Origin: Bacillota bacterium
Lineage (GTDB): Bacteria; Bacillota; Clostridia; Christensenellales; SZUA-584
Direction of reading: 5' to 3'
Length of the DNA stretch: 64,000 bases
Assembly (NCBI GenBank): GCA_023428025.1
Contig: JAEYZN010000032.1
Coordinates: 19,108-83,107, forward strand
The translations under genes and the position numbers were made by a program. Of the stretch, positions 8,005-17,129 are shown in pieces. The first letter of the stretch is position 1; each line of letters begins with the position of its first letter. Below the pieces are notes generated by a model. That model ran no database searches. It had not been told where the DNA came from and saw nothing but the letters and a program-made list of their open reading frames with translations.

Positions 8005-9129
8005 CTATTTCTTCCACCCTTTGAGCACGTCGATGGTGTACTGAATCTCTTCGTCGGTGAGCTCGGGGAACATCGGCAGCGAGATGCACGAGGAAGCGTT
8101 CTTCTCCGCATTGGCCAGCGAACCGCTGAGGCGTGCGGGCTTGCCCCACGGGAAACCTTCCTGGTGATGGATCGCGATGGAGTAATGCGTCTTCGCGTCA
8201 ACGCCGTTGTCATTCAGATATTTCAGCAGCACATCGCGGTCGGCCGCATCCACCGTTTCAATTTCATAGAGGTGGTATACGTGCCTGTATCCGGGCCGTT
8301 TGTACGGCAGCACGATACCGGCGACGTCTTTCAGGCTTTCGTCGTATTTCTTCGCGATGGCGATGCGCTTGTCGCTCCATGCGCCGATGTGCGGCAGCTT
8401 CGCGGAGAGTATGCCCGCGTGCAGGTCGTCCAGACGGCTGTTGAAGCCATAGCTGTGATGGTCGCGCGCGGCGGAACCGTGGTTGCGCAGCTTGCGCACC
8501 GTGTCGTTCACATATTTGTGGTTTGTAAAGAGCGCGCCGCCGTCTCCGAAGGTGCCCAGGTTCTTCTGGATGATAAAGCTGGTGCACACCACGTCGGACA
8601 GTTCGCCGATCCTGAACGTGCCGCCTGCGGCGTCGATGGCTTGCGCGTTGTCTTCAATCACCAGCAGACCGTACTCGTCGGCAATCTTTCTGATCTCGTC
8701 CATCGGTGCGCACTGCCCGTAGAGATGCACCGGCACGATGGCCTTTGTACGGCTGGTGATGGCCTTGCGTATCGTTTCCGGGCTGATGCAGCGGGTGTTT
8801 TCGTCGCAGTCCACCAATACTGCTGTCGCGCCCGCCGTCCAGATGGCTTCCGCTGTTGCGAAGAACGTATTGGCGTTGGTGATCATCTCGTCCCTAGGGC
8901 CCAGGCCCAGCGCCATAAACGCCAGCCAGAGCGCGTCCGTGCCGTTGCCCACGCCCACGGCATATTTCGTTCCGGCATATGCGGCCAGTTCCGCTTCAAA
9001 CTTTTTCAGCATCGGCCCCTGAACATACTGCCCGCTCAAAAGAACCTCTTCAATTTTTGCGTCGATCTCCTGCTTGATGTTCTGATATTGCCTGACATGC
9101 CCGTAAAATGGTACTTTCATTGATGCCAC
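8005..9129 (-). CDS. DegT/DnrJ/EryC1/StrS family PLP aminotransferase
   Basis: A 374-residue sugar aminotransferase of the DegT/StrS family. The segments YVQGPMLKKFEAELAAYAGT and GNGTDALWLA bind the cofactor phosphate, VIEDNAQAIDA carries the Asp that pairs with the PLP ring, and the Schiff-base lysine is in IIQKNLGTFGDGG. A GTG start at 9129 is favoured because GGAGG lies 8 bases upstream; the ATG at 9120 would be too far away. Promoter and a likely GntR operator are directly upstream (9147-9194). With the downstream dehydrogenase it probably makes an amino sugar or amino-cyclitol. Confidence 0.88.
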   Translation of the reverse strand: MASMKVPFYGHVRQYQNIKQEIDAKIEEVLLSGQYVQGPMLKKFEAELAAYAGTKYAVGVGNGTDALWLAFMALGLGPRDEMITNANTFFATAEAIWTAGATAVLVDCDENTRCISPETIRKAITSRTKAIVPVHLYGQCAPMDEIRKIADEYGLLVIEDNAQAIDAAGGTFRIGELSDVVCTSFIIQKNLGTFGDGGALFTNHKYVNDTVRKLRNHGSAARDHHSYGFNSRLDDLHAGILSAKLPHIGAWSDKRIAIAKKYDESLKDVAGIVLPYKRPGYRHVYHLYEIETVDAADRDVLLKYLNDNGVDAKTHYSIAIHHQEGFPWGKPARLSGSLANAEKNASSCISLPMFPELTDEEIQYTIDVLKGWKK

Positions 9130-9146
9130 AAAAACGCCCTCCTTTA

Positions 9147-9194
9147 GGTATAGATGTATATACCAATAATAGCGTATAAATCATGGTTACACAA
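9147..9194 (-). promoter_or_regulatory. Promoter of the DegT cluster with a GntR-type operator
   Basis: Minus-strand TTGTGT (-35, 9189-9194) and TATTAT (-10, 9166-9171) are 17 bp apart. Just downstream of the -10 lies a perfect inverted repeat GGTATA-N6-TATACC (9147-9164), covering the expected start of transcription. GntR/HutC-family proteins bind short inverted repeats of this kind, and a GntR gene sits next door. Binding is inferred from position. Confidence 0.75.
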
Positions 9195-9217
9195 GTATAA
9201 ATTTGTTAATGGGGAAA

Positions 9218-9952
9218 TCAGTATTCTTCGTTGCTCACGTAAACGCGCAGGTTGTATTTATACTCGTCGGAACGGTAAATGGACCGCTCATAAAAGAGCT
9301 TCATATCGTCTTCGGTATAGTACTCGCATATGAGCTTCAGTATGGGGGTCGCGGCTGTGATTTGCAGCAGCTCCTTTTCCTCACGCCCGGGTTTGGTCGC
9401 TTCGATCACGTGGTCCACATAGCGGACATTGTGACCGTATTCGTACTTGATCATGCGGTGCAGCGATGATTTCAGATCCCAATGCTCAAGGCCGGGGCAA
9501 TAACGCTCAGGAATGAAGTCCTCTTCGACAGCGACCGGCAGGTCGTCCGCCAAACGCAGGCGCTTCAAATGATAAACCTTCTCACCGGCGCTCAAGCCCA
9601 GACGCTCCCGCAGTTCCTCTGTCGCTTCTTCCTTTTCAAAATACAGCACACGGGCAGACGGCGTCAGGCCCTTCGCGCGTACGGTATTTGAAAAGCTCAT
9701 AATGTTCTTCTGCTCCAGCTTAACAGGCGACACGAAAGTCCCCCGCCCTTTTTCTCTGTGCAGCAGGCCTTCCGCCACCAGCTGGCTCAGCGCCTGCCTC
9801 ACCGTCATGCGGCTGATGCTGTAGGCTTGGGACAGGTCCCTCTCGGATGGGATCATGCTCCCCGGCGTGAATTCACCCTCTTCTATTTGTTTCAGCAATA
9901 TCTTCTTCAGCTGATAATAAGCCGGGATGGGACTCTTTTTATCGATCCACAT
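9218..9952 (-). CDS. GntR/HutC-family transcriptional regulator with UTRA domain
   Basis: A 244-residue regulator. The N-terminal winged helix has PAYYQLKKILLKQIEEGEF, then SERDLSQAYSISRMTVRQAL and REKGRGTFV. A UTRA effector domain follows (about residues 85-240) with the usual YHLKRLRLADDLPVAVEEDF. UTRA domains bind small sugars or phosphosugars, which fits control of the downstream DegT/dehydrogenase genes. An AAGGTG site precedes the ATG, and the gene has its own strong promoter (9995-10023). Confidence 0.88.
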   Translation of the reverse strand: MWIDKKSPIPAYYQLKKILLKQIEEGEFTPGSMIPSERDLSQAYSISRMTVRQALSQLVAEGLLHREKGRGTFVSPVKLEQKNIMSFSNTVRAKGLTPSARVLYFEKEEATEELRERLGLSAGEKVYHLKRLRLADDLPVAVEEDFIPERYCPGLEHWDLKSSLHRMIKYEYGHNVRYVDHVIEATKPGREEKELLQITAATPILKLICEYYTEDDMKLFYERSIYRSDEYKYNLRVYVSNEEY

Positions 9953-9994
9953 CGTGTTTCACCTTGTTTCCCAATTTATCTTACGATATCTTTT

Positions 9995-10023
9995 ATTCTA
10001 CTTAACATAAACACTATTGTCAA
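9995..10023 (-). promoter_or_regulatory. Promoter of the gntR gene
   Basis: Read on the minus strand, a consensus TTGACA (10018-10023) is followed after 17 bp by TAGAAT (9995-10000), about 40 bases before the gntR start codon. Confidence 0.75.
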
Positions 10024-10170
10024 TGTCGGAACGTGTATAGTGGTACAGTCAAGCAGCCTTTTGTTCAAATTCCTGGATGTCTGCCGTGCCTATTTACGTG
10101 ATACTAAACCACAGACGATATTTATCCGATAGTAAGTATATCAATATCTCAATCTCAGGAGGAACCCGCC

Positions 10171-10561
10171 ATGGATTGGACGCCGGACCTGTCAGTGGGT
10201 GTCGATGCGATCGATGATCAGCATAAAGAGTTGATTCGCCGCATGAACGCTTTTTTTTGATACGATGAATACGGATAACCATGCAAAGATAATGGAGATG
10301 CTTGATTTTTTGGGAGACTACGTGGTCACTCACTTCAGGGATGAGGAAGCGCTGCAGGTGAAATACAATTACCCCGGCTATGCCGACCATAAAAAGGCGC
10401 ATCAGGCGTTCATGAAGGATGTGGCGGAGATGACGGAAGATCTCAACAAGAACGGCATCACCGCGGCTTCAAGATCGATGATCGGCCTAACTCTCACCAG
10501 CTGGCTTACGCTGCACATACGCCGGGAAGACAAAGCCGTGGGCGCGTTCATCCGGGGGTAA
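10171..10561 (+). pseudogene. Bacteriohemerythrin gene split by a +1 frameshift in a T8 run
   Basis: Translation from the ATG at 10171, which follows a perfect AGGAGG, gives a hemerythrin start (MDWTPDLSVGVDAIDDQHKE) and stops at a TGA right after eight T (10251-10258). With seven T the frame continues into the rest of the family pattern: THFRDEEA, HKKAH and LHIRRED. All seven iron ligands (5 His, 1 Glu, 1 Asp) are then present in a protein of about 129 residues. Hemerythrins carry a di-iron O2-binding site and serve O2 sensing or storage in anaerobes. It may be a real mutation, a phase-variable tract, polymerase slippage or a sequencing error. Confidence 0.85.
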
Positions 10562-10582
10562 GGCCGCGAGCACGCCACATAT

Positions 10583-10618
10583 AAAAAAGCCGCGATGTTT
10601 GAATTGCATCACGGCTTC
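10583..10618. terminator. Bidirectional terminator between hemerythrin and histidine kinase genes
   Basis: A 9-bp stem, GCCGCGATG / CATCACGGC, with one mismatch that is a wobble pair on the minus strand, a 9-base loop, and A/T runs on both sides. It lies between two convergent genes. Confidence 0.75.
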
Positions 10619-10628
10619 TTTGTTCTGC

Positions 10629-12701
10629 TTACAGCTGCCAGCCGTTGTCAACCGGCAGTTCGAGTGTGAACTTGGTGAATTCACCCGGGGTGGTCTCCAC
10701 CTCAATCTTCCCGTGGTGGTCCTTCACGATGCCATGGCTGATGGACAGCCCCAGCCCCGTTCCCGTATCGCGCGGTTTCGTTGAAAAAAACGGCTCGAAG
10801 ATGCGGTCCCGAACGCCTTCCGGTATTCCTGTTCCGTGATCCTCCACCAGAATGATCACCCAACGCCTGTCGTCATGCTCCACCTGACAGCACCTTATCC
10901 GTATCAGCTTGTTTTCATCGTATTCCGGGTATTTGTCGTTCAGCGCATCGCGTGCGTTTGTCAGCAGGTTCATCAGCACCTGCTGTATCTGCTGGCTGCG
11001 GCACTTAATCTCGGGCAGGCCTTCGTCCAGCTGCATGTCCAGTGTGATCTGGTCTTTCTTGATCACCGTGTTGATCAGGGATATCGTCTGACCGATGATA
11101 TCATAAACACTGGCGTAGCTGTGCGTCTGTTTCTCGTGGCGTGAAAATTGGAGAAGGTTTTTGACGATCACGGATATCCGCTCCGTCTCGTGGATGATCT
11201 CGCGGGCGTACACCGCGCCGGACCCGGATGATTCCAGCTCATCCAGTATCAGTTCGGCGTAATTCATAATGCCGTGTATGGGGTTGTTTATTTCGTGCGC
11301 CACGCCGCCGGCGAGTGTCCCGATGGCTTCCAGCTTCTGCTGCTGCCGCCGCTGCGCCTCCATCTCCGCTTTCAGATTGTCCGCCCGTTTGCGTTCCGTA
11401 ATATCGCGCACAAATACCAGTATCGCACGATCCTGCTTGTAGGCGATCGGAACTGCCGTGACCTCTACCGGAACAGACGATCCATCCAGCCGCAAATAGA
11501 TTTCTTCCAATGGCGGAACACCGGCTTGATTGTTTAAAATATTTTCCGCACGCTGCCTGACTGTATCGCGATAATGCGAGTGAATAAACTGTGTGAACGG
11601 CTTGCCGATCAATTCAGCGGGGTTCTTTGCCCCCAGCAGGCAAGCCATCGCCTGATTGACAAATACCAATTTGGCATCCCTGGTAATGTATATGGCATCA
11701 GGCGCCGCGTCAACCAGCAGCCGAAAACGGTCTTCGCTTTCCTCCAGCGCTTTTCTTGATTTGTTGCGTTCGGAAACATCATGAACGATGGAATAGAGTA
11801 ATTTTATTCCGCCAACAGATATGGGGCCGCTGAACACCTCCACGTCGGCCAGTTCACCCGATGCTTTTCTGTGTTTGAATTGAAAGTAATTCCTTTTTTC
11901 CGACACAGCGTTCTGCATTTCAACGTCAACTTCCCGTGGGTCCAGCGTATTGATATCCGCAATATTCATTCCGGTCAGAGCCTCATGATCCCATCCGTAA
12001 AACATAGCGGCCGCTGGGTTCGCGTCAACAATCTGCCCGTTTCCCGGATTAATAAGCAGCATAGCGGCATGGTTGTTTTGGAAAAGGCTCTTGTACCGGC
12101 CTTCCGCTTCCGCCAGCTTAACCAGATCCTCGTTTCTCTGATTCTGCCGCAGCAGCAATACGCCCAGCAATAACGTCCCCACCGGGTATATCAGCATGAC
12201 CGGCAGACTGATTTGGCGAAGGACTGCCGCAGGATCAGGCATGAACACCATGCAAAGCAGCATAATGGCGTGGACACCCAAGCCCATCAGATACAGATAG
12301 ATAGCCTGCATTCCCGGCTTTGCCGCCCTTATCAATCTGCGGGACAGGATTCCAATGATCAATGAACTGACTATCACCGAGCAGCCGGTAAGCGTACCGA
12401 CGCCGCCCCAGAAAAATATGCGGAAGACCAGCGCGATCACAGCCGCGATAGAAGCGGGCACGGCCCCAAACGTAACGGCTGCCACACTGAGCATGATAGA
12501 ACGGGTATCGAATACGATGCCGGGTTGCAGTACATAGGGAAAGCTCATGACGAGTACACAGATAAAGCCGATCAAAATACCGTTTATACCAACCGAAAGC
12601 TTTTTCCACTTGACCGGGAGCAGATAGCTTATTTCGTAAATAATGCCAAGGGCCAATAACAACGAAGCATTGTAGATCAAAGCAATCTCAATTTTGTTCA
12701 T
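10629..12701 (-). CDS. Membrane sensor histidine kinase: LytS-type 5TM, two PAS domains, HisKA, HATPase
   Basis: A 690-residue protein. The first 190 residues form the 5TM receptor domain of the LytS/YhcK type (GGVGTLTGC motif). Two PAS domains follow (about 205-315 and 325-440). The dimerisation helix carries the phospho-acceptor in GGVAHEINNP (about residue 468), and the ATPase part has LMNLLTNARDAL (N box), DHGTGIPE and GTGLGLSI. No response-regulator gene is next to it, so the partner is elsewhere. AGGGG precedes the ATG. The long upstream region carries a palindrome at 12872-12887. Signal unknown. Confidence 0.9.
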   Translation of the reverse strand: MNKIEIALIYNASLLLALGIIYEISYLLPVKWKKLSVGINGILIGFICVLVMSFPYVLQPGIVFDTRSIMLSVAAVTFGAVPASIAAVIALVFRIFFWGGVGTLTGCSVIVSSLIIGILSRRLIRAAKPGMQAIYLYLMGLGVHAIMLLCMVFMPDPAAVLRQISLPVMLIYPVGTLLLGVLLLRQNQRNEDLVKLAEAEGRYKSLFQNNHAAMLLINPGNGQIVDANPAAAMFYGWDHEALTGMNIADINTLDPREVDVEMQNAVSEKRNYFQFKHRKASGELADVEVFSGPISVGGIKLLYSIVHDVSERNKSRKALEESEDRFRLLVDAAPDAIYITRDAKLVFVNQAMACLLGAKNPAELIGKPFTQFIHSHYRDTVRQRAENILNNQAGVPPLEEIYLRLDGSSVPVEVTAVPIAYKQDRAILVFVRDITERKRADNLKAEMEAQRRQQQKLEAIGTLAGGVAHEINNPIHGIMNYAELILDELESSGSGAVYAREIIHETERISVIVKNLLQFSRHEKQTHSYASVYDIIGQTISLINTVIKKDQITLDMQLDEGLPEIKCRSQQIQQVLMNLLTNARDALNDKYPEYDENKLIRIRCCQVEHDDRRWVIILVEDHGTGIPEGVRDRIFEPFFSTKPRDTGTGLGLSISHGIVKDHHGKIEVETTPGEFTKFTLELPVDNGWQL

Positions 12702-12871
12702 CCTATACCCCTAATCAGACAGGTACTTCCTCCGGATACCTCACCATCAGATAAAATCAATTTTCAGCCAGCTTGTTCCTGCCGGATTGGAAGCTACAAC
12801 AAAAAACCAGCTTCACGCCCATCAAATTACTTCTTAAGGTGGTCCGGTCAAGTCCATCTGCTTCTATAACA

Positions 12872-12887
12872 TAGTATAAGTATACTA
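12872..12887. promoter_or_regulatory. Perfect palindrome upstream of the LytS-type kinase
   Basis: TAGTATA-AG-TATACTA is a perfect 7+7 inverted repeat about 170 bases upstream of the kinase start codon and next to possible -10-like TATACT sequences on the minus strand. It is a candidate operator; no factor can be assigned. Confidence 0.4.
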
Positions 12888-13356
12888 CAAATTTGTAAAA
12901 TATCCTGCAAAATTGGCCTGATTTGCTTAAATTTTTCCAATAATATGGCGTTTATATGTAAATATTTTGATTTCCTCCTTATAGAATCATAATTTACAAT
13001 TTAATTACATGCAGATCGATTTTCTCTTTGAAATTATCCGGTATTTATGTATTATAAAAAATAAAACGCCTTCGGCGCAATACAGATCGAAATCTTTTTT
13101 TTGAGCTGACCAACACGTTTACCACCAAAACAGCCGAGCGACGCACTTCCCGAAAACGCCGCCGCGGCGTTCGAATGGTATTTGCCTCCATTACACTTCG
13201 GGCATCTCCCAAACCCCAAAAGTAAAGCAGACGACTACAAAAAACATCTCCCGTTTTTCGTTACTTTTGTAACTTTTATTTTCTTCTGATATTTAAATTA
13301 TATCGCCATAAAATATCACTGTCAACACAAACCCTGTATCCGCTTTCATAGTATGG

Positions 13357-13385
13357 TTGCATATTGTCATATTCAGTATTATAGT
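13357..13385 (+). promoter_or_regulatory. Promoter of the SorC-family gene
   Basis: TTGCAT (13357-13362) and TATAGT (13380-13385) are separated by 17 bp, and the start codon is 31 bases downstream. Confidence 0.6.
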
Positions 13386-13415
13386 TACATTATTAACTTT
13401 TATTTTTGAGGTGTT

Positions 13416-14372
13416 ATGGGCAGGCATAAGATGGTGGCTCTCTCTTTTGAAATGCGTCAAAAGGTGACGCTTGCCGCAGAGCTTTATTATGTTTACCGAC
13501 TGACGCAGAACGACATTGCTGTGCAGATGGGCGTGTCCCGCGTTTGGGTGGGCAAGCTGCTGCAAAAAGCCGAAGAACTCGGAATCGTACGTGTTGAAGT
13601 CAACACCGCTTCTTCCGGAATTCTTGAACTGGAAACCGCGCTTCAGACGCGTTTTGGTCTAAAATGCGCCAAAGTGGTGCGCTGCGCCGGGCCGGAGCCC
13701 TGCATACAGGCTGGCGCCCGCGCGGCGGCCAGTTATCTCGCCGGTATATTAAGGCCCACAGACTGTGTCAGTACGTTCTGGGGCTCGACGCTCGCCGCCG
13801 TTGTCTCCAGCTTCGTTCCTTTGAGTTTTCCGGACGTCACCGTGGTCCCCTTTACCGGCGGCCTTGGCTTCGACAAAGCCGTGACGCCCAACCAGATCGC
13901 CTATGCGCTGGCAGAAAAACTGTCTGCCAGGATATGCCCCCTGCACGCGCCGGGCATTGTCGCTGGCCGAACAGAGAGAGACCTGCTGCTTAGCGATCCC
14001 ACCATCCGAAAAGCCGTTGAGCTTTCCGAAAATGCCGATATACTGGTGCTGGGTATGGGGCCGCTCCGGCATCCGACACTCGTCAGCACCAGCGCCGTAT
14101 CTGAGCAGGAGTTCGCGAAGTTGGAATCGATCGGCTGCGTGGGCGACATCTGTCTGACATTTCTGGACAGACATGGCCGTCTTGTGGATCATCCCATACA
14201 GGACCGTATGCTGGGCGGCAACCTTGAAAAAGCCCGCCCCCGCGCGCGCGAAGTGATCACCGTGGCCTGCGGCGTCACCAAGGCGGCCATCTTGCACGCC
14301 ACAATGACAGGCAAGTGGGTGGATACGGTGGTGACGGATGAGAATACCGCCCGGGCTGTGCTCAGCATTTGA
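13416..14372 (+). CDS. SorC/DeoR-type sugar-binding transcriptional regulator
   Basis: A 318-residue regulator: N-terminal HTH (AAELYYVYRLTQNDIAVQMG, then SRVWVGKLLQKAEELGIV) and a C-terminal phosphosugar-binding domain of the SorC family (STFWGSTLAAVVSSF, VVPFTGGLG, ILVLGMGPL, GDICLTFLDRHG). A GAGGTG ribosome site precedes the ATG. These proteins usually sit next to a sugar-use operon, but here the next gene is a helicase and no sugar genes are near, so its target is probably distant. Confidence 0.85.
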   Translation: MGRHKMVALSFEMRQKVTLAAELYYVYRLTQNDIAVQMGVSRVWVGKLLQKAEELGIVRVEVNTASSGILELETALQTRFGLKCAKVVRCAGPEPCIQAGARAAASYLAGILRPTDCVSTFWGSTLAAVVSSFVPLSFPDVTVVPFTGGLGFDKAVTPNQIAYALAEKLSARICPLHAPGIVAGRTERDLLLSDPTIRKAVELSENADILVLGMGPLRHPTLVSTSAVSEQEFAKLESIGCVGDICLTFLDRHGRLVDHPIQDRMLGGNLEKARPRAREVITVACGVTKAAILHATMTGKWVDTVVTDENTARAVLSI

Positions 14373-14417
14373 TATCCCTGAATCAGCGCCGGTTGAATAT
14401 TATACCAGGAAGGTCAA

Positions 14418-17120
14418 ATGGAAAATTTTAATGGCATTCAATTTAATGGTACTTTTCGAAGCTATCAGCAATCCGTACTTGACAGCATCAAAGATCATCT
14501 GACCGACAAAAAAATCCATATCGTTGCCGCGCCGGGCAGTGGCAAAACAGTGCTGGGGCTGGAACTCGTTCGAAGGTTGGGAAACCCGGTGTTGATCCTG
14601 TCCCCCACGGTCACGATACGCCAGCAGTGGGGCGAGCGCTTTGCCGATATGTTTGTTCCGGAGAGCGCGGATATCACCGGTCTTATATCATTCCGCCTGA
14701 CGGATATGAAATTGCTGACCGCCGTTACATATCAGAGCCTGCACGCAGCCTGGAGCCGTTCGGCACCGCTCACGGGATGCGATGACACGGATGATGAAAC
14801 AACCGTTGGCGAGGATTTTTCCGGCTTTGATCTTGTCGCGGTGGTGAAGGCCGCCGGTATCCGCACCATCTGCCTGGATGAAGCGCACCATCTGCGCAGC
14901 GAGTGGCAGAAGTCGCTGGAAGCCTTCGTCACAGCGATACAGCAGGATGTAACGGTGATCTCGCTGACGGCCACGCCGCCTTACGACAGTCCGCTAAACG
15001 AGTGGAACCGATATATATCGCTGTGCGGCGAAATCGACGAGGAGATTTCCGTCCCCGAGCTGGTCAAACAGCAAACGCTGTGCCCGCATCAGGACTATAT
15101 CTATTTCAACTTCCCCGTTGCCGATGAGATGGCGGCGATTCAGGAATACCGCAGCCGCGCCGACCGCTGCATAGACGCCGTTATCGGCAGCGGCCTGCTG
15201 GCCCATATTCTGGATCAAAGCGCGCTGCTGACGCGTTTCCCCCAGATGGAGGAATTCCTGCTGGACAACGCAAAAGGAACGATCGCGCTGTTGTCGATGG
15301 CGGAGTCTGCCGGTATCACGCTGCCCAAAAAGCTGGTCAGGCTGGTGTCTCCGGATGGACGGCTGCCGCTGCTTAACAGGGCATTCGCGCAGGCCGCGTT
15401 CCAGTTTGTGCTGGATCATCCCGAGGTCTTCTCACAGGAAGCGGCGAACGCGCTGAAAAAGCGCGTGTCAGAGCAGGGCTTGCTGCACAAGCAGCAGGTC
15501 TGTCTGGATTCCAACGAACGGCTGGACAAGCGGCTGGTATCGTCCGCCGGCAAGCTCAGCAGCATCGCCGATATCGCACAGGCCGAGGACGCGGCGCTGT
15601 ACGACCGCCTGCGCATGCTGGTGCTGACCGACCACATCAAAAAAGATCTGCTCCGCATCGTGGGCACGCAGGAGACCGTCGCCGCGATAGGCACCGTCAC
15701 CGTGTTTGAGACGCTCCGGCGCACGCTGGGCCACCGCGTCCCCATCGGAGTATTGTCGGGCGGGCTCGTGATACTGCCTGCGGACACGCTGGACAAGGTC
15801 CAGACGCTCGCTGACGAAAGCGGCGTGCCGCTGTCCGCACGGCCTCTGGGCAATACCGGCTATTGCGAGGTCATGTTCTCGGGCTCCAACAAGCATCGCG
15901 TGTCCATCGTGACCGAGGTCTTCCGTCAGGGCCTCGTCCGCATCCTCATAGGAACGGCGGCGCTGCTGGGCGAGGGCTGGGATTCGCCCTGCGTCAACAG
16001 CCTGATACTCGCGAGCTTTGTGGGCAGCTTCGTGCTCTCCAACCAGATGCGCGGGCGCGCCATCCGCATCGACCCGTGCGATTCTCAGAAGACGGCGAAC
16101 ATCTGGCATCTGGTGACGATAGAACCGCCGCCGCAGAGTCTGGGCGCCAAGGTGCAGTATATGATCTCCGGCGCGCCATCCGGCAGGGATTCATTGATCT
16201 CCGCGGACTTTGACCTGCTGAAGCGGCGGTTTGAGTGTTTTCTCGCTCCGGCGCTGAGCCGGGATGTGATCGAGAGCGGCATCCGGCGTCTGGATGTGAT
16301 TCGGCCGCCTTACGACCGGGACGGTATCGCGCGCATCAACGGGCAGATGCTGACGCTGGCGAAAGACCGACGGGCGCTGGCGGACAAATGGGCGCGCTCC
16401 TTAAGCGGCAAGTTGCACCCCGAGGTGCTGCTGGTATCCGAAGCGCCGCCGTCCGTGCAGCCCAAAAGCTTCCTGTTCCGCAATCTGCTCTGGGAGTCCA
16501 TCCTCACTCTCGCTTTGGTGATTCTGGTGCGCACCGTTGCCGGGACCACGTTCGGTCTAGCTCCGGCGCTGGGTATTGCGGCCTGTATCTTGCTGCTGTA
16601 TGCCGCCACCGTGGGGCTGCGCCGGATACTCAAATTCATTTCTCCCGCCAGAACCATCGGTACGCTAGCCGAATGCATACTGAAAACCCTCAAGGACATC
16701 GAGGCGGTACAAAGCGCTCAGGCTGAGACAGAGATCACTGCCGACCCGGCAGGGCTGAACATACTTTGCTCGGTCACCAACGCTTCCCTTCGCGAAAAAG
16801 AAGTGTTCGCCGCCGCGATGAAAGAACTGCTCTCCTCCATCGACAACCCGCGCTACGTGCTTGTGAAAAGGGGCTCCTTCTTCAAACAAAAGATACAATA
16901 CAGCCACAGCTACGCATGCCCGTCCATGATCGGCGCAAAAAAGGAGTACGCCGAACGGCTGCTGTATCACCTCCGGCGCGCAACCGGCGCGTTCGGTCTG
17001 ATATATACCCGGAACGAAGCAGGACGCGCCGAGCTGCTGAAATGTCGCCGATGGTCTTACATCAATCAGAACGACATACACATCAGGGGTAAAAAGATGG
17101 TGCGCACCCGCTGGGAATAG
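14418..17120 (+). CDS. SF2 DEAD/DEAH helicase with a predicted membrane hairpin near the C-terminus
   Basis: A 900-residue protein. The Res/UvrB-type N-terminal ATPase has Walker A APGSGKT (residues 38-44), the DEAH box in CLDEAHH (about 155) and motif III SLTATPP. The second RecA domain has LGEGWDSP, QMRGRAIR and NIWHLV (about residues 490-570). After a linker, about residues 691-733 form two strongly hydrophobic segments flanked by basic residues, then a soluble tail of about 165 residues follows. Membrane segments are rare in SF2 helicases. AGGAAGG precedes the ATG. It stands alone after the SorC gene. Role unknown; defence or DNA uptake are only guesses. Confidence 0.8.
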   Translation: MENFNGIQFNGTFRSYQQSVLDSIKDHLTDKKIHIVAAPGSGKTVLGLELVRRLGNPVLILSPTVTIRQQWGERFADMFVPESADITGLISFRLTDMKLLTAVTYQSLHAAWSRSAPLTGCDDTDDETTVGEDFSGFDLVAVVKAAGIRTICLDEAHHLRSEWQKSLEAFVTAIQQDVTVISLTATPPYDSPLNEWNRYISLCGEIDEEISVPELVKQQTLCPHQDYIYFNFPVADEMAAIQEYRSRADRCIDAVIGSGLLAHILDQSALLTRFPQMEEFLLDNAKGTIALLSMAESAGITLPKKLVRLVSPDGRLPLLNRAFAQAAFQFVLDHPEVFSQEAANALKKRVSEQGLLHKQQVCLDSNERLDKRLVSSAGKLSSIADIAQAEDAALYDRLRMLVLTDHIKKDLLRIVGTQETVAAIGTVTVFETLRRTLGHRVPIGVLSGGLVILPADTLDKVQTLADESGVPLSARPLGNTGYCEVMFSGSNKHRVSIVTEVFRQGLVRILIGTAALLGEGWDSPCVNSLILASFVGSFVLSNQMRGRAIRIDPCDSQKTANIWHLVTIEPPPQSLGAKVQYMISGAPSGRDSLISADFDLLKRRFECFLAPALSRDVIESGIRRLDVIRPPYDRDGIARINGQMLTLAKDRRALADKWARSLSGKLHPEVLLVSEAPPSVQPKSFLFRNLLWESILTLALVILVRTVAGTTFGLAPALGIAACILLLYAATVGLRRILKFISPARTIGTLAECILKTLKDIEAVQSAQAETEITADPAGLNILCSVTNASLREKEVFAAAMKELLSSIDNPRYVLVKRGSFFKQKIQYSHSYACPSMIGAKKEYAERLLYHLRRATGAFGLIYTRNEAGRAELLKCRRWSYINQNDIHIRGKKMVRTRWE

Positions 17121-17129
17121 CGTTCACGC

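Larger units (their letters stand above)
12702..13415. other. 714-bp intergenic region, A+T-rich
   Basis: No coding region is supported here. It separates the divergent LytS-type kinase and SorC genes. It contains the palindrome at 12872-12887, a small ACGCC/GGCGC hairpin near 13069-13080 and the SorC promoter (13357-13385). Base composition is much richer in A+T than the flanking genes. Confidence 0.6.

Noticed and set aside
10171..10561. Programmed +1 frameshift of the prfB kind in the hemerythrin
   Set aside because: There is TTT-TGA but no Shine-Dalgarno-like stimulator at the right distance and no known precedent in this family; a run-length change is simpler.
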